Assembly (NCBI GenBank): GCA_022494885.1
Contig: JAGVSM010001673.1
Span: forward strand, 1 to 64,000
Source of the DNA: Micrasema longulum
Taxonomy: Eukaryota > Arthropoda > Insecta > Trichoptera > Brachycentridae
Length of the DNA: 64,000 bases
Direction: 5' to 3'
Part shown: positions 55,485 through 64,000 of the stretch, piece after piece
How positions within the stretch are numbered: position 1 is the first letter of the stretch
Layout: every line of letters begins with the position of its first letter
The notes under the pieces: generated by a model
Seen by the model: the letters and a program-made list of their open reading frames with translations, nothing else
Databases searched by the model: none
What the model was told of the DNA's origin: nothing
Position numbers and translations under genes: made by a program

Positions 55485-55578
55485 GTTTTATTCCACTTAT
55501 ATTTATAAATTTTTATCAGTGACCGGGTTTTGTCGTGACCGGCATCGTCAAACTGGATAAATAAACGTGGAATAAAAC
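55485..55578 (-). ncRNA. Second-type hammerhead motif between inverted repeats
   Basis: Perfect 12-bp inverted repeat GTTTTATTCCAC (55485-55496) / GTGGAATAAAAC (55567-55578). Between, on the minus strand (55560 to 55513): stem I TTATCCAGT with ACTGATAA (8 bp, one bulged C), core TTGACGA, an extra T, stem II GCCG-GTCA-CGAC with one C-A mismatch, AAA where GAA is expected, stem III ACC.GGT, and cleavage triplet GTC before ACTG (cut between 55520 and 55521). Two core substitutions make this copy probably inactive. The layout, including the extra base before stem II, equals the fold-back hammerheads. Confidence 0.6.
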
Positions 55579-55589
55579 TATATTGTATT

Positions 55590-57020
55590 TTAATTCATTC
55601 TGCATGCATCATTTTGCATTCCATTTTTCGATGTGTATAAATTTTTATTATTTATATTTTGTATATTCTTTTGATTATTTTGTATATTTTTCAATATGTC
55701 AATAAGTGTTTTTGATTTAAATATAGAAGAGTCCCGACTTAACACGGAATTTTCCAACAAGTCGGGATATAAAATAAAATAATAGTGCTCCTTGATAAAA
55801 TTTTGTATTTTGTGCATTAAATAAATAAATAAAAAATATTTTAATTGAACTGCAGGTCCACCCAGAAATGTCAGTAGAAAAACTCAATCTATCAACTTCT
55901 GTAAATATTGAATAACGTTAAATTTTGCATTTAAGATTGGTGAAAATGAAAAATGTAAATGCTTTAACACTACAAATACAATATTAGTAAGCTAAATTAT
56001 ATTAATGCATTTGAGCTAATGTAAAACATTAAAATATACATTTTTTGCGCTTTTTAGGACTTACAAAGTATGACATTGCATGTAAAAATACTGTTGCAAG
56101 TTTTCTCGACAGAAATATACTAGCAAATATTTGCCAAAACTGTTTGCCGCCCACGATGTTTTGTGGTTAAGAGCTTTTTTAAAGTTATGAATAATAAACC
56201 AGAAAAATATGTATACTTGTGGATTTTTTCTTAAAGTGAGTACTTGTTAAAGATACTTGCACTTTTAAAACCATAAAATGTTTATCTCGTCAGTGCTTTG
56301 AGCATTAATTTTAACGATACACGTATTGCATTTAAAAACTAATACGATTATCTTAAATTAAACCAAATTTTACGATGAAAATAAAAATAATGTTGTGGTT
56401 GAATTATTATTAAAATATTTTTTTTCTATTAGGTTACACGATTTTATTATTTTACAACAGAACTAATGTAGTTTCGGGAGAGCACTCCTCTTATTAACGG
56501 AGTTTTATATTACCGGGAATATTTATAGATTTTAAAATCTTCAATCTGTTAAGTAGAAAAAAAAGTTAGAAGCGTAAAATTTTATTCGTCGTTCTCCAGA
56601 GCTGCATTTAACGAAAATGCATATACAAAACAACTGGATGGATGTAATTTTTTTGTGTATAAAAAAGTTGTTTTTGAATGTTTACAAACACCATTAGCTT
56701 TTTATGGATCCCAATCAGATTTTTCCCTTAAATTCCTTATAGTTTCTACCATTTATTTTTTTTCAGTGGATTTTCAGAAGTGATATAATAATATTAACTG
56801 ACATTGAATACATTTTTGAAATTCGCATTCCTACATTAAGTGCACCCCTGCTAGTAGACGAGCAGAATTAGTTTGACTTTTGAAAGAATAATTCCATATC
56901 AATAATAATAAAAATATTTATTAACCGTAAAATACAATGTGATAAGTACAAAATAAAACAAAGGCATGTATGGGAAAAAAATAAAAATATACGTACAGTA
57001 TTTTTTTTTCTTCCCATGTA
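55590..57020. other. No gene seen
   Basis: AT-rich; GTCCCGACTT (55732) and AAGTCGGGAT (55759) form a small 9-bp hairpin. Otherwise no feature. Confidence 0.35.
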
Positions 57021-57025
57021 ACCCC

Positions 57026-57140
57026 TAAGTAATGGTTTATGTTTGGGTTCCAAAATATATTTTATGTTTTGGAATTCAAATAGACACCATGTACATATAT
57101 ATTTTATGTTTTGGAATTCAAACATAAACCATTATTTAGG
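57026..57140. repeat. Palindromic element with inner duplication
   Basis: CTAAGTAATGGTTTATGTTT (57026) is inverted at AAACATAAACCATTATTTAG (57119-57138). The stretch TATATTTTATGTTTTGGAAT, TCAAA occurs twice inside (57055 and 57100). Small MITE-like hairpin. Confidence 0.6.
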
Positions 57141-57269
57141 TACCTTCCTCATTAAATTCAATATTTGAATGAGAATTATTTTTAGATTTAGAATTCAATC
57201 ATAAACACGTACTAAGACTCTACTTATCAACGAAAAGCTACACCATCGTTTTACCTTCAATAGTTTCAT

Positions 57270-57660
57270 TTAAGAAAACAGAACCTGTTTCTTTGGTTAC
57301 GTAAAAGCATCATGAAGCTTATTTTGTAAGTATAGAGGAAACGCGGTCTGACTTTTTTTCATACAAACGTATTCTCGTATTAAAACCCTGGATTATGGCA
57401 CTATAAATATTGACCGTCGGCGTCTCTCAACAGTTTTGATTTATTGATGAATAGTTTATTATGGGAACTAGAAACATCCAAAAACCCACATAAACTTTCA
57501 TCGGCGGTCTTCAGGCGCACGGTATACAAATATGATAACTATTTTTGAAAAACGCACAACGTACCGATATTTTAAACAAATTGCAAATCGGTTCAGTTTT
57601 GAGGTGCGGAAAATAAGACAACGAACGTCGATTTTTGTTAGGCATAAAAGGTCCGTAAAT
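57270..57660 (+). repeat. Dispersed repeat U2 (copy 2, long)
   Basis: Longer version of 5036-5230, with ~170 bp extra (57370-57545). Ends in TTTTGAGGTGCGGAAAATAA, ACGTCGATTTTTGTTAGGC, AAAAGGTC. No ORF. Confidence 0.6.
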
Positions 57661-57669
57661 ATCTAATTT

Positions 57670-57830
57670 TAACTATACGCAACAAATGACAACAGGGACG
57701 GAGAACACCTTAAAGAAGGAAATATGGATGTCTAGGCATTTACAGGGCTTATGATTTATCATTGGCTGGTTTGAGTGGCCACTTTACACATTGTGCATAC
57801 TGTGTATAAAATAATTAACATCAAACTTTC
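57670..57830 (+). repeat. Repeat R, central part
   Basis: GGATGTCTAGGCATTTACAG, GGCTTATGATTTATCATTGG, CTGGTTTGAGTGGCCACTTT. Confidence 0.7.
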
Positions 57831-58179
57831 GACTGCGTTCATTTAATATATATATACGAGTATATACTCAAATCTTGCAATAGCAAAGCATTGCCAGGTT
57901 TAGCTCGGAGATGTATAATAAAAGCATTATCCAATAAATTATTTTTTTATTAACTTGCTTTAAGCACCTAATATTTTGTTAATATTAAAAATATATTTTT
58001 CTACCGCAGATTTTTCCTGGACTTAAAATAGAACAATACTCGGTTTGTTTATTAAGACCGGTCGTTTTTTCCGGCGATTTTTTATAATACAATTTTTAGA
58101 TTGTGTTCGATTGCCTTGCAGCGCCTAAGAATAGTTTGCGGACATGGAGAATATAGGTTAGGCCAGTGGTCGGCAAACT

Positions 58180-58420
58180 TACAAACAGTTTAACGGTGAC
58201 TTCAAAAGTCAAGTATCTGGGGCACACACTGACTGATCATTGTAAAGATGATCAGGACACAAAGAGACAGAGAAGAGCCATTAACGCCCGTGCCTCTATG
58301 CTAGCACGACGCTTCTTTCAGTGCAGTGACAAAGTGAAGAAAATAATATTTACATCGTATTTGACGTCCATGTTTACAGCGGAACCATGAAACAATTATA
58401 CGCAAGGAGCATGGAATAAG
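58180..58420 (+). pseudogene. LINE RT fragment inside the hAT element
   Basis: From 58190: TVTSKVKYLGHTLTDHCKDD, QDTKRQRRAINARASMLARR, FFQCSDKVKKIIFTSYLTSM. KYLGH.L.DD..D..D..RQ.RA...R.N.L...F..C...VK...F..Y is the thumb region of a LINE reverse transcriptase. It starts within ~20 bp of the TIR, so the insertion or an acquisition is close to the element end. Confidence 0.7.
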
Positions 58421-58679
58421 TTAAGGGACACATAATAACGCAAACAGGGAATTATTTGGACTGCCTAGATACTGAAGTGCCTCCAAAATGTTAACAACTG
58501 GACGGGTAAACACCTTCGCTGCCCTACTTCACCAAAGAACCTGGAGCCTATAGGAACGCCTAAAAAGCTCCAACCACGCGCTTCTCCAAGCCACTGCAGG
58601 GTGAATCTGTTTACCCCTGTTCGAGCGATGGTGGGATATGCTGAGACTAACATAAGTGCTTCAAATATAAAATTTATTA

Positions 58680-59455
58680 GATCATTTTGTTTTATATGGT
58701 AGAATTAGCTCTGCGCTCTGTAGCCAATTTACTGGAATAAAAAAAAGGGCAATCTTTGGCAGTATATCAATTAAGATTGCTTTTGAGAGCCATTTTTTTC
58801 AATTTAAACTGTTTCCTCTTGAAAGCAAACGAATCGTATTATGCAGCGAAGGTCTCTGTATTAACTCTGTACTTCAAGTAAAGGGTCCTTGAATTGGCGA
58901 TGAAAAATAGCTTTGTCGACAATAGAGTGTTTTCACATTAATTTTATTATTTTATTTTTCAAACAACAAAAAATTGCAACGGTAACGGTAATAATGATTT
59001 TTTTGTGGGACTTTGAATAAATTTTCTACAAAGGTTTAAAATAAGCATATTTTGAATTACCCGAAAACGAGACGTTTTGCGTCCTGTGGGACAAATGGCC
59101 ACGAATGATATTTTGGCGTCAAACTTGTACGCAATGTTTGTTAAAAGCGCAGTCGGCAGTCATAACGCCTGAGATCAAAATACGGGATTCCAACTGTGAG
59201 CCGTTTTTTATTTGCTGTTCTTTAAAATCGAAAATTCTAAATGAAAACTTGTTTTGAATACATTGGTAGTTATATCTTAAGAATTGTAAAAACCTGCTTT
59301 AAATATACATTGTGTTCTTAACGTTATTCCCGACATGTAATAATAACCTGTTGTGTTGACAATCTTGAACACCAAATGATGCAATTACATTTTTTTATTG
59401 GAAATGTCTTCTCACAAAGCGCTTCTTTATGAATGATGCAATCGTAAACAAGTAC
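58680..59455. other. hAT interior, no gene seen
   Basis: No transposase landmarks and no repeat match; AT-rich. Confidence 0.4.
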
Positions 59456-59461
59456 CTTTAT

Positions 59462-59640
59462 ATTAACATATTACAACAGAGATGAGGAACTTTTTTGAAA
59501 AGGTAATATAGAAGTCTAGGCATCCACAGTGCTTATTATCTGTCATTGGCTGGTTTCAGCGGCCACTTTACACACTGTGTAATATTCACAATTCTGCCTA
59601 TATTTGAACATCTATATTTCCATCTGTTGACGTTTGACTT
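59462..59640 (+). repeat. Repeat R inside the hAT element
   Basis: ACATATTACAACAGAGATGA, GAAGTCTAGGCATCCACAGT, CGGCCACTTTACACACTGTG, TTGAACATCTATATTTCC. Confidence 0.75.
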
Positions 59641-60242
59641 CAGATTAATTTTTGCCTTGAAAATAGAAACAAAACCTTTCTCACTTTGCTGTACTTTTAG
59701 CCCCATATGTTGAAATAGAAACAATTTTTTAGAGTTTAACATGATACTTCTCAATGCATTTAATGACACCATTTGTAATATCCTCAATAATACAAATAGT
59801 CCATAAAATTATTTTTTAATACCCGTGGACGAAAAAAATCAAATCAAAATTAAAACTTGCGCTGTGTGAGCCGCACCCGAGTGGCTAAAGAGCTGCCCGC
59901 GGCTCGAGAGCCGTGGTTTGCCGACAACTGAGTTAGGCTACCGAGATAGAAGGTACATGTCTGTTCTGACATGTCAGTCAGCGTCACCGAGTGGGCAGGC
60001 AGTGGGCGTGGGCTCGGGGTATTACTGTCACTACGCATACTGACAGGAACAACTGACATAGAATTAGCGATGCGCATAATCGATCGGCTGCAATAATCGA
60101 ATATCTCATTGGTTGTGGAAAAAAAGGTTAATCCATCGATTCCTATTCTATTGCATATATTTTGGCATTTTACAATTTTTCGATTTATTATAGGGATATA
60201 ATTACGTCTTTCTACCTCAAATAATAGTTAAACACGTAATAT

Positions 60243-60295
60243 TTTAACAGATTACAGCGGGGATGGAGAAGATTTGAGAGAAAGGAATATTTATT
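60243..60295 (+). repeat. Repeat R fragment
   Basis: TTAACAGATTACAGCGGGGA, TGGAGAA..GAGAGAAAGGAATAT; ends in an A/T-rich 3' UTR-like stretch. Confidence 0.55.
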
Positions 60296-60591
60296 TATTT
60301 TATTAGGTAAACAAACATAGTCATTTTTTATATATATTAGTGTGGAACATTCATGCACACACCAAAATTTTTTATTTACATTTCAGACCATAATTTAAAT
60401 AAAAATTATGTACGTAATAATCAAATTTATTAAATATCTGCTTCTCTGAATATTTCTATGATTTTTTACTTAAATTTACATACATTGTCATAAAAAACCT
60501 CAGCCTCGGAAAATTTATTGTTACATTGCTCGCATATTTAAGGTATTTTAGATTGTTTGAAATAGTTTGAAGACGCGTTGTCTGTGTACAA

Positions 60592-60878
60592 CAGAAGATT
60601 TGACGGAATATGGAAATCTAGGCATTTAAATGGCTTACGACCTGTTATTAGCTGGTTCAAGAGGCCACTTTACACACTGTGTATCATTCGCATTAAAGTG
60701 GCCACTGAAACCAGTCAATGACAGGTCATAAGCCGTGTAAATGCCTAAACTTCCAAAATTCTTTTCTTTAGAATGTTTTGCCATTTCAGTTGTAATGCGT
60801 TAATCTTAATGACTCACTAGAGGGTGAAATCCAGTCTTTTGTCTACAAAAATTTAGACAAACTCAAAATGTTGTCGGT
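60592..60878. repeat. Repeat R, inverted pair
   Basis: Plus half 60600-60690 (GGAAATCTAGGCATTTAAAT, GGCCACTTTACACACTGTGT) followed at 60694 by the minus half to 60878 (AAAGTGGCCACTGAAACCAG, GACAGGTCATAAGCCGTGTA, ... AAACTCAAAATGTTGTC). The minus half reaches the true 5' end of the unit. Confidence 0.75.
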
Positions 60879-60879
60879 A

Positions 60880-61910
60880 ACGCTATATCAATTTTTAACT
60901 ATATGTACCGATTGAATATATATATTAAATTAACATGCCCAAATGATTATTTGAATATACAAACATTAAAAAATATACGAAAACTAAATGACTCTTAAAT
61001 CTCTCAATTGCAGCTTCTTTATATTTTTCAATACCAGCTATATTTCCAAACACTGTTCGATCTTTCATTTCTTTATATCGTATTTTTATATATTTGTGTT
61101 TAATATATTGTGTGGGTTATGTGTTTTATATAACTCTTATGTACGTGAAAGCTGTATAAATGTGAAAAAATATCGACGGTTTTCCTTATGTTTATTTTTT
61201 AATATGCAGGATTAAGATTGTGGTGATGATCCTCTACCAGTTGGACGTAGGCAGAAAACACGATGTTGGGATTTTCAGGGTTATTTAACAAATAAGCGTA
61301 CATAATAATTTATAAAAAAAACAGTGAGCAGATTAGTGGGTCTCAATAAGGGTACAAAATAAATAATTTAATTGAATGTTATTTAATAATCAGCTCTGAC
61401 AACATTTTCACAAATGGTTTCATTTCATAGTTGTTTACTTATCGAAAAGATACAATAGTTCGATTGTCAAAACCGATTATTCGCAACACTTGCCACTACT
61501 GACATGAGTAATAAACATAGTTTGTCTTCCTGTTCGCGAATATTATCCTTCGAAATGGTTACGAACGTTTTAATGTAATAATCAATCAACAGGGCAGTAC
61601 AACTAGCCAGTAATATGAATAATAACAAAACAAATAAACAGTAAAATCAGTAAGGTTTCATAATTATTTAGTGAAATTACTATTATCAACAGTGGTAAAA
61701 AAATTCTTGGAGAAAATTAATAAAGTTTAATTTTAATTTATTTCTTTCATACGTTTATGCACATTACAAAAAAGATTCAAGGCATACATAACACGAAAGA
61801 AAATTAACAATACAAATTGAATAGGAAAAAATCGTAAAAAAAATTTATCTAGTAGTTTGAGTAAAAGAAAGCTATCTTCTCTGAACTTCGATATCCAAAG
61901 AGATCCGATT
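60880..61910. other. No gene seen
   Basis: AT-rich. A 75-aa plus stretch at 60988-61215 is F/Y/I/S-rich without motif. Confidence 0.35.
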
Positions 61911-61914
61911 AGGT

Positions 61915-62008
61915 GAAGACATTTCTTTTTCTACTGGCATTACCATTGGCATGCTGGTTCTGCAAGCGGGAAGATAAAACAGCTCAAGCTGCCAATGTCT
62001 ATGGTAGT
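61915..62008 (-). pseudogene. LINE reverse transcriptase C-terminal fragment
   Basis: Minus: DYHRHWQLELFYLPACRTS, MPMVMPVEKEMS; same motif as QHRLFHIPICRTNLPMIMPV at 10.8 kb. Confidence 0.6.
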
Positions 62009-62011
62009 CAT

Positions 62012-62097
62012 TAAGAACATAAAGGAAATGAAAATCTAGGCATTTATAGCACTTATCCTGTCATTGACTGGTATAAGTGATCACTTTTGCACAGCAT
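62012..62097 (+). repeat. Repeat R fragment
   Basis: GAAAATCTAGGCATTTATAG, CACTTATCCTGTCATTGACT, GGTATAAGTGATCACTTTTG. Confidence 0.65.
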
Positions 62098-62250
62098 ATC
62101 TACCGTATACCGCACAGAGCATCTGAGGACTTTGGTATCTTTGGCGGTGTATTTTGGCGGAGTATCTTTGGCGGTGCCCACATAAAAGGAAAAATTTTCG
62201 AACGAGAAAAGCTGACAAAAGTAGGTCACAGAAATCCGGTAACCTTGGCA
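62098..62250 (-). repeat. Dispersed repeat U1 (copy 2)
   Basis: Counterpart of 2985-3118 in opposite orientation. Carries a small local duplication of GTATCTTTGGCGGTG (62130-62178), so it is longer than copy 1. Open frame continues to 62570 without a recognised domain. Confidence 0.55.
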
Positions 62251-62570
62251 TGATTGCGCTGAAAGAAAGTAATTCAGATGAACTTCATTGGATTGAGAAA
62301 ATGGAAAAAGTGATTTTTTTATTATCTGGGATAATATTGATTGGAAATGAAAAATTCGTCAAAATGGTTTTAAAAATATTTAAAAGCCTTTTGAAAGATT
62401 CTTTTAACATATATTCACATCTCTGTCTTTCACTGATATCCGTATTTCCCACACCTACAGCAAAGCATATTCATTTGCAACCAGCCTATAAATTCGTTGG
62501 GATCGCATTTACGGTCGCTGGCATTATTGCAAAGAACGCTAGATATTTCTGCAGCAGTTCAAGATTCTGA
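62251..62570 (+). other. Open reading stretch, not recognised
   Basis: The frame from the U1 repeat stays open to TGA at 62568-62570 (about 138 codons from 62154) including KIFKSLLKDSFNIYSHLC and VGIAFTVAGIIAKNARYF. A LINE-like or host origin cannot be told; K/F-rich composition argues against a conserved gene. Confidence 0.25.
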
Positions 62571-62839
62571 CAAAGAAATCCACGAACGTTGGCGGGTTTT
62601 TAGCAAAATGGTAATTTATTCTAACTATCTTAGAAAATAAAACGTGTTATTTATTTAACTTAAATTCACTACGAAAATTAAGTGGTTGATAAATTGAGAG
62701 CCATCACACTTAATACATTTTTTTTTCTTTTTAAAAGAAAATAAAATAATTCTGAGGCTTTTTCTATAACTACTTCGATTCGTTAATTCAATTGTATTGT
62801 ATGAGCGGGAATGTGAGCGAAAAACCGTTTTAATTGCGT

Positions 62840-63060
62840 TAGTCCTAGTGATGCATTGGGTACTACTTTGGTAAGCCAGATGTAAAGTATTTTGATCATC
62901 TATTACATCAAGGTAATGTGATTAGCCTTACGCTTAAGGTTTCAGTCCAGGACCATGAAATATTGCATTGCAGAACCACCTTCTTAACCATTATTTTGGC
63001 TCAACCTTTTTAGGAATCGAACCGGTGGATGCACCAACCACTGCATTACGAAGTAGACTT
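62840..63060 (-). mobile_element. SINE-A
   Basis: Minus head TACTTCGTAATGCAGTGGTT, GGTGCATCCACCGGTTCGAT; body GCAATATTTCATGGTCCTGG; tail CAAAGTAGTACCCAATGCAT. Confidence 0.75.
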
Positions 63061-63275
63061 ATCTCCTCTCGATTTTACTATTCAAGGATCTTTTTCTGAG
63101 TAGCCATCGAGTCGAAAACGCTCGTTCATGATTTTGGTTCTATTTTACACACAAACCTGTATTTTTTATCCACCTGGACACGTTATTCAGTATATTTCTA
63201 TTCTATAGTTTTGCGTTATTTATTATGATTTGGGATAGTTATAATTTATAAGTTAATAATTTTACAATACACATA
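63061..63275. other. No gene seen
   Basis: AT-rich spacer. Confidence 0.3.
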
Positions 63276-63279
63276 CCGT

Positions 63280-63340
63280 AGAACTCCGTTTACCCGAACT
63301 CCGGTCATCCGGATGGCCAATATCCGGATCGTTAAAGATA
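63280..63340 (+). mobile_element. pogo/Tigger-like terminal repeat fragment
   Basis: GTAGAACTCCGTTTACCCGA, ACTCCGGTCATCCGGATGG, CCAATATCCGGATC: shared with 37465-37515. Typical of pogo-group TIRs. The partner end is not in view. Confidence 0.4.
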
Positions 63341-63804
63341 AATAAATAATAAAGATGTTGTAATAAGAATTACAAAAGGGTAAATGAGTTTCTTGCCAAA
63401 GCAATTAACTTTGCTGGCCATGTTTTAGTACGTTTTGAATGTGATTCCAATTCGTTTTATTATTTCAAAAGCAATAAAAAAGTGATCTTAGAGTAAATTT
63501 TTAGTTTTCTGCATATCCTGATAATGTCTGGCACTTATTTATGCAGTTTTACTTTACTAACCTTGAAAATATCCCGAAAGCGATAATTACTTCTAATTTG
63601 TAGTATTTTTTTTATTTTTTATAATAAATTACAATAAACTTCTCTCAAGAATTTTCACGAATAAACTTGAATTGAGAAACCAGAGCAAATAAAATAATGA
63701 TAAAAAAATCTGTTAAGAACATCTGACATAAAAACTGAAGGTCGATCAATGGAAAAACGCTTGATCAAATCCGAAATGAAGAAATAAGACGGACTTCTTG
63801 CACC

Positions 63805-64000
63805 GAAGATGTTGTTCAATAAAATAGAGTAAAAAAATGATTCTGGAAGAGTTTATGTAAACAGAATTGACAAATCCATAATCTTTTACATTGAAACTAA
63901 TGAAATTCCACCTGGTCATCTTCTTCCTGGTAAACCGTTTCAAAGATGGAAGAACAGTTTAATTTTAATTTCTCAAGAGTTTCTGCCAGGACAGATCGAC
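63805..64000 (+). pseudogene. Possible LINE C-terminal fragment at window edge
   Basis: One open frame reads RVYVNRIDKSIIFYIETNEI, PPGHLLPGKPFQRWKNSL, ILISQEFLPGQID and runs off the window. The layout V.RI......I...E...G....G.P..RWK.SL resembles LINE C-terminal tails (R.GRP..RW.D), but no diagnostic residue makes it certain. Confidence 0.35.

Larger units (their letters stand above)
58164..59930. mobile_element. hAT element with 8-bp target duplication
   Basis: Left end CAGTGGTCGGCAAACTT (58164) is inverted at the right end (minus CAGTTGTCGGCAAACCACGG, from 59930). Flanks GGTTAGGC (58156-58163) and AGTTAGGC (59931-59938) differ by one base, so an aged 8-bp duplication. The right subterminal part is GC-rich with GAGCCGC/GCGGCTC repeats. 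No hAT transposase is present; the 1767-bp interior contains a LINE fragment, a repeat R and unassigned sequence, so it is a non-autonomous and invaded copy. Confidence 0.8.

Overview
This is an AT-rich arthropod nuclear window, most likely insect. The evidence is one spliced muscle-type gene with GT..AG introns and AATAAA signals, abundant tRNA-headed SINEs, and many decayed non-LTR retrotransposons (R1-like, CR1/jockey-like, RTE-like), plus mariner, hAT, a solo LTR and Penelope-type hammerhead ribozymes. I see no bacterial genes, operons, CRISPR or rRNA. The species and order cannot be fixed from the sequence.

The only convincing host gene is on the + strand between about 24.3 and 30.9 kb. 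An 82-bp exon (24289-24370), a 2.3-kb exon (24568-26855) and a last exon (30284-30422) join in frame into the C-terminal ~835 residues of a proline/glutamine/serine-rich protein. The C-terminal SFRVLQ..TGT segment resembles the linker of PDZ-LIM (Zasp/ALP/Enigma) proteins, so I tentatively call it a Zasp-like Z-disc/actin-linked scaffold whose 5' exons lie upstream. Reading past the donor gives a short isoform with its own poly(A) signal. A small exon at 27.48 kb fits only a different upstream phase and implies another isoform.

Almost everything else that can be named is mobile DNA. Region 1-9.8 kb: LINE 3' ends, a hAT-type MITE with a perfect 8-bp target duplication, a SINE and a fold-back element with hammerhead ribozymes in both arms. 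10-24 kb: five LINE remnants, a long-TIR MITE, a second hammerhead fold-back and three or four tRNA-SINE families. 31-43 kb: many SINE-A and 'R' repeat copies and LINE tails. 43-51 kb: a 13-bp tandem array, an intact solo LTR and an old element split by a LINE. 51-64 kb: an internally deleted mariner, R composites, an independent hammerhead, and a hAT with 8-bp duplication carrying other repeats inside.

The most unusual items are (1) at least two hammerhead lineages sharing an extra base before stem II and a palindromic stem III, (2) an unclassified ~340-bp repeat R, at least 15 copies, which at two loci shows the same unit-spacer-unit-inverted-unit architecture between 12-bp direct repeats, and (3) SINE-A, whose 3' tail matches the 3' end of a LINE in the same window.
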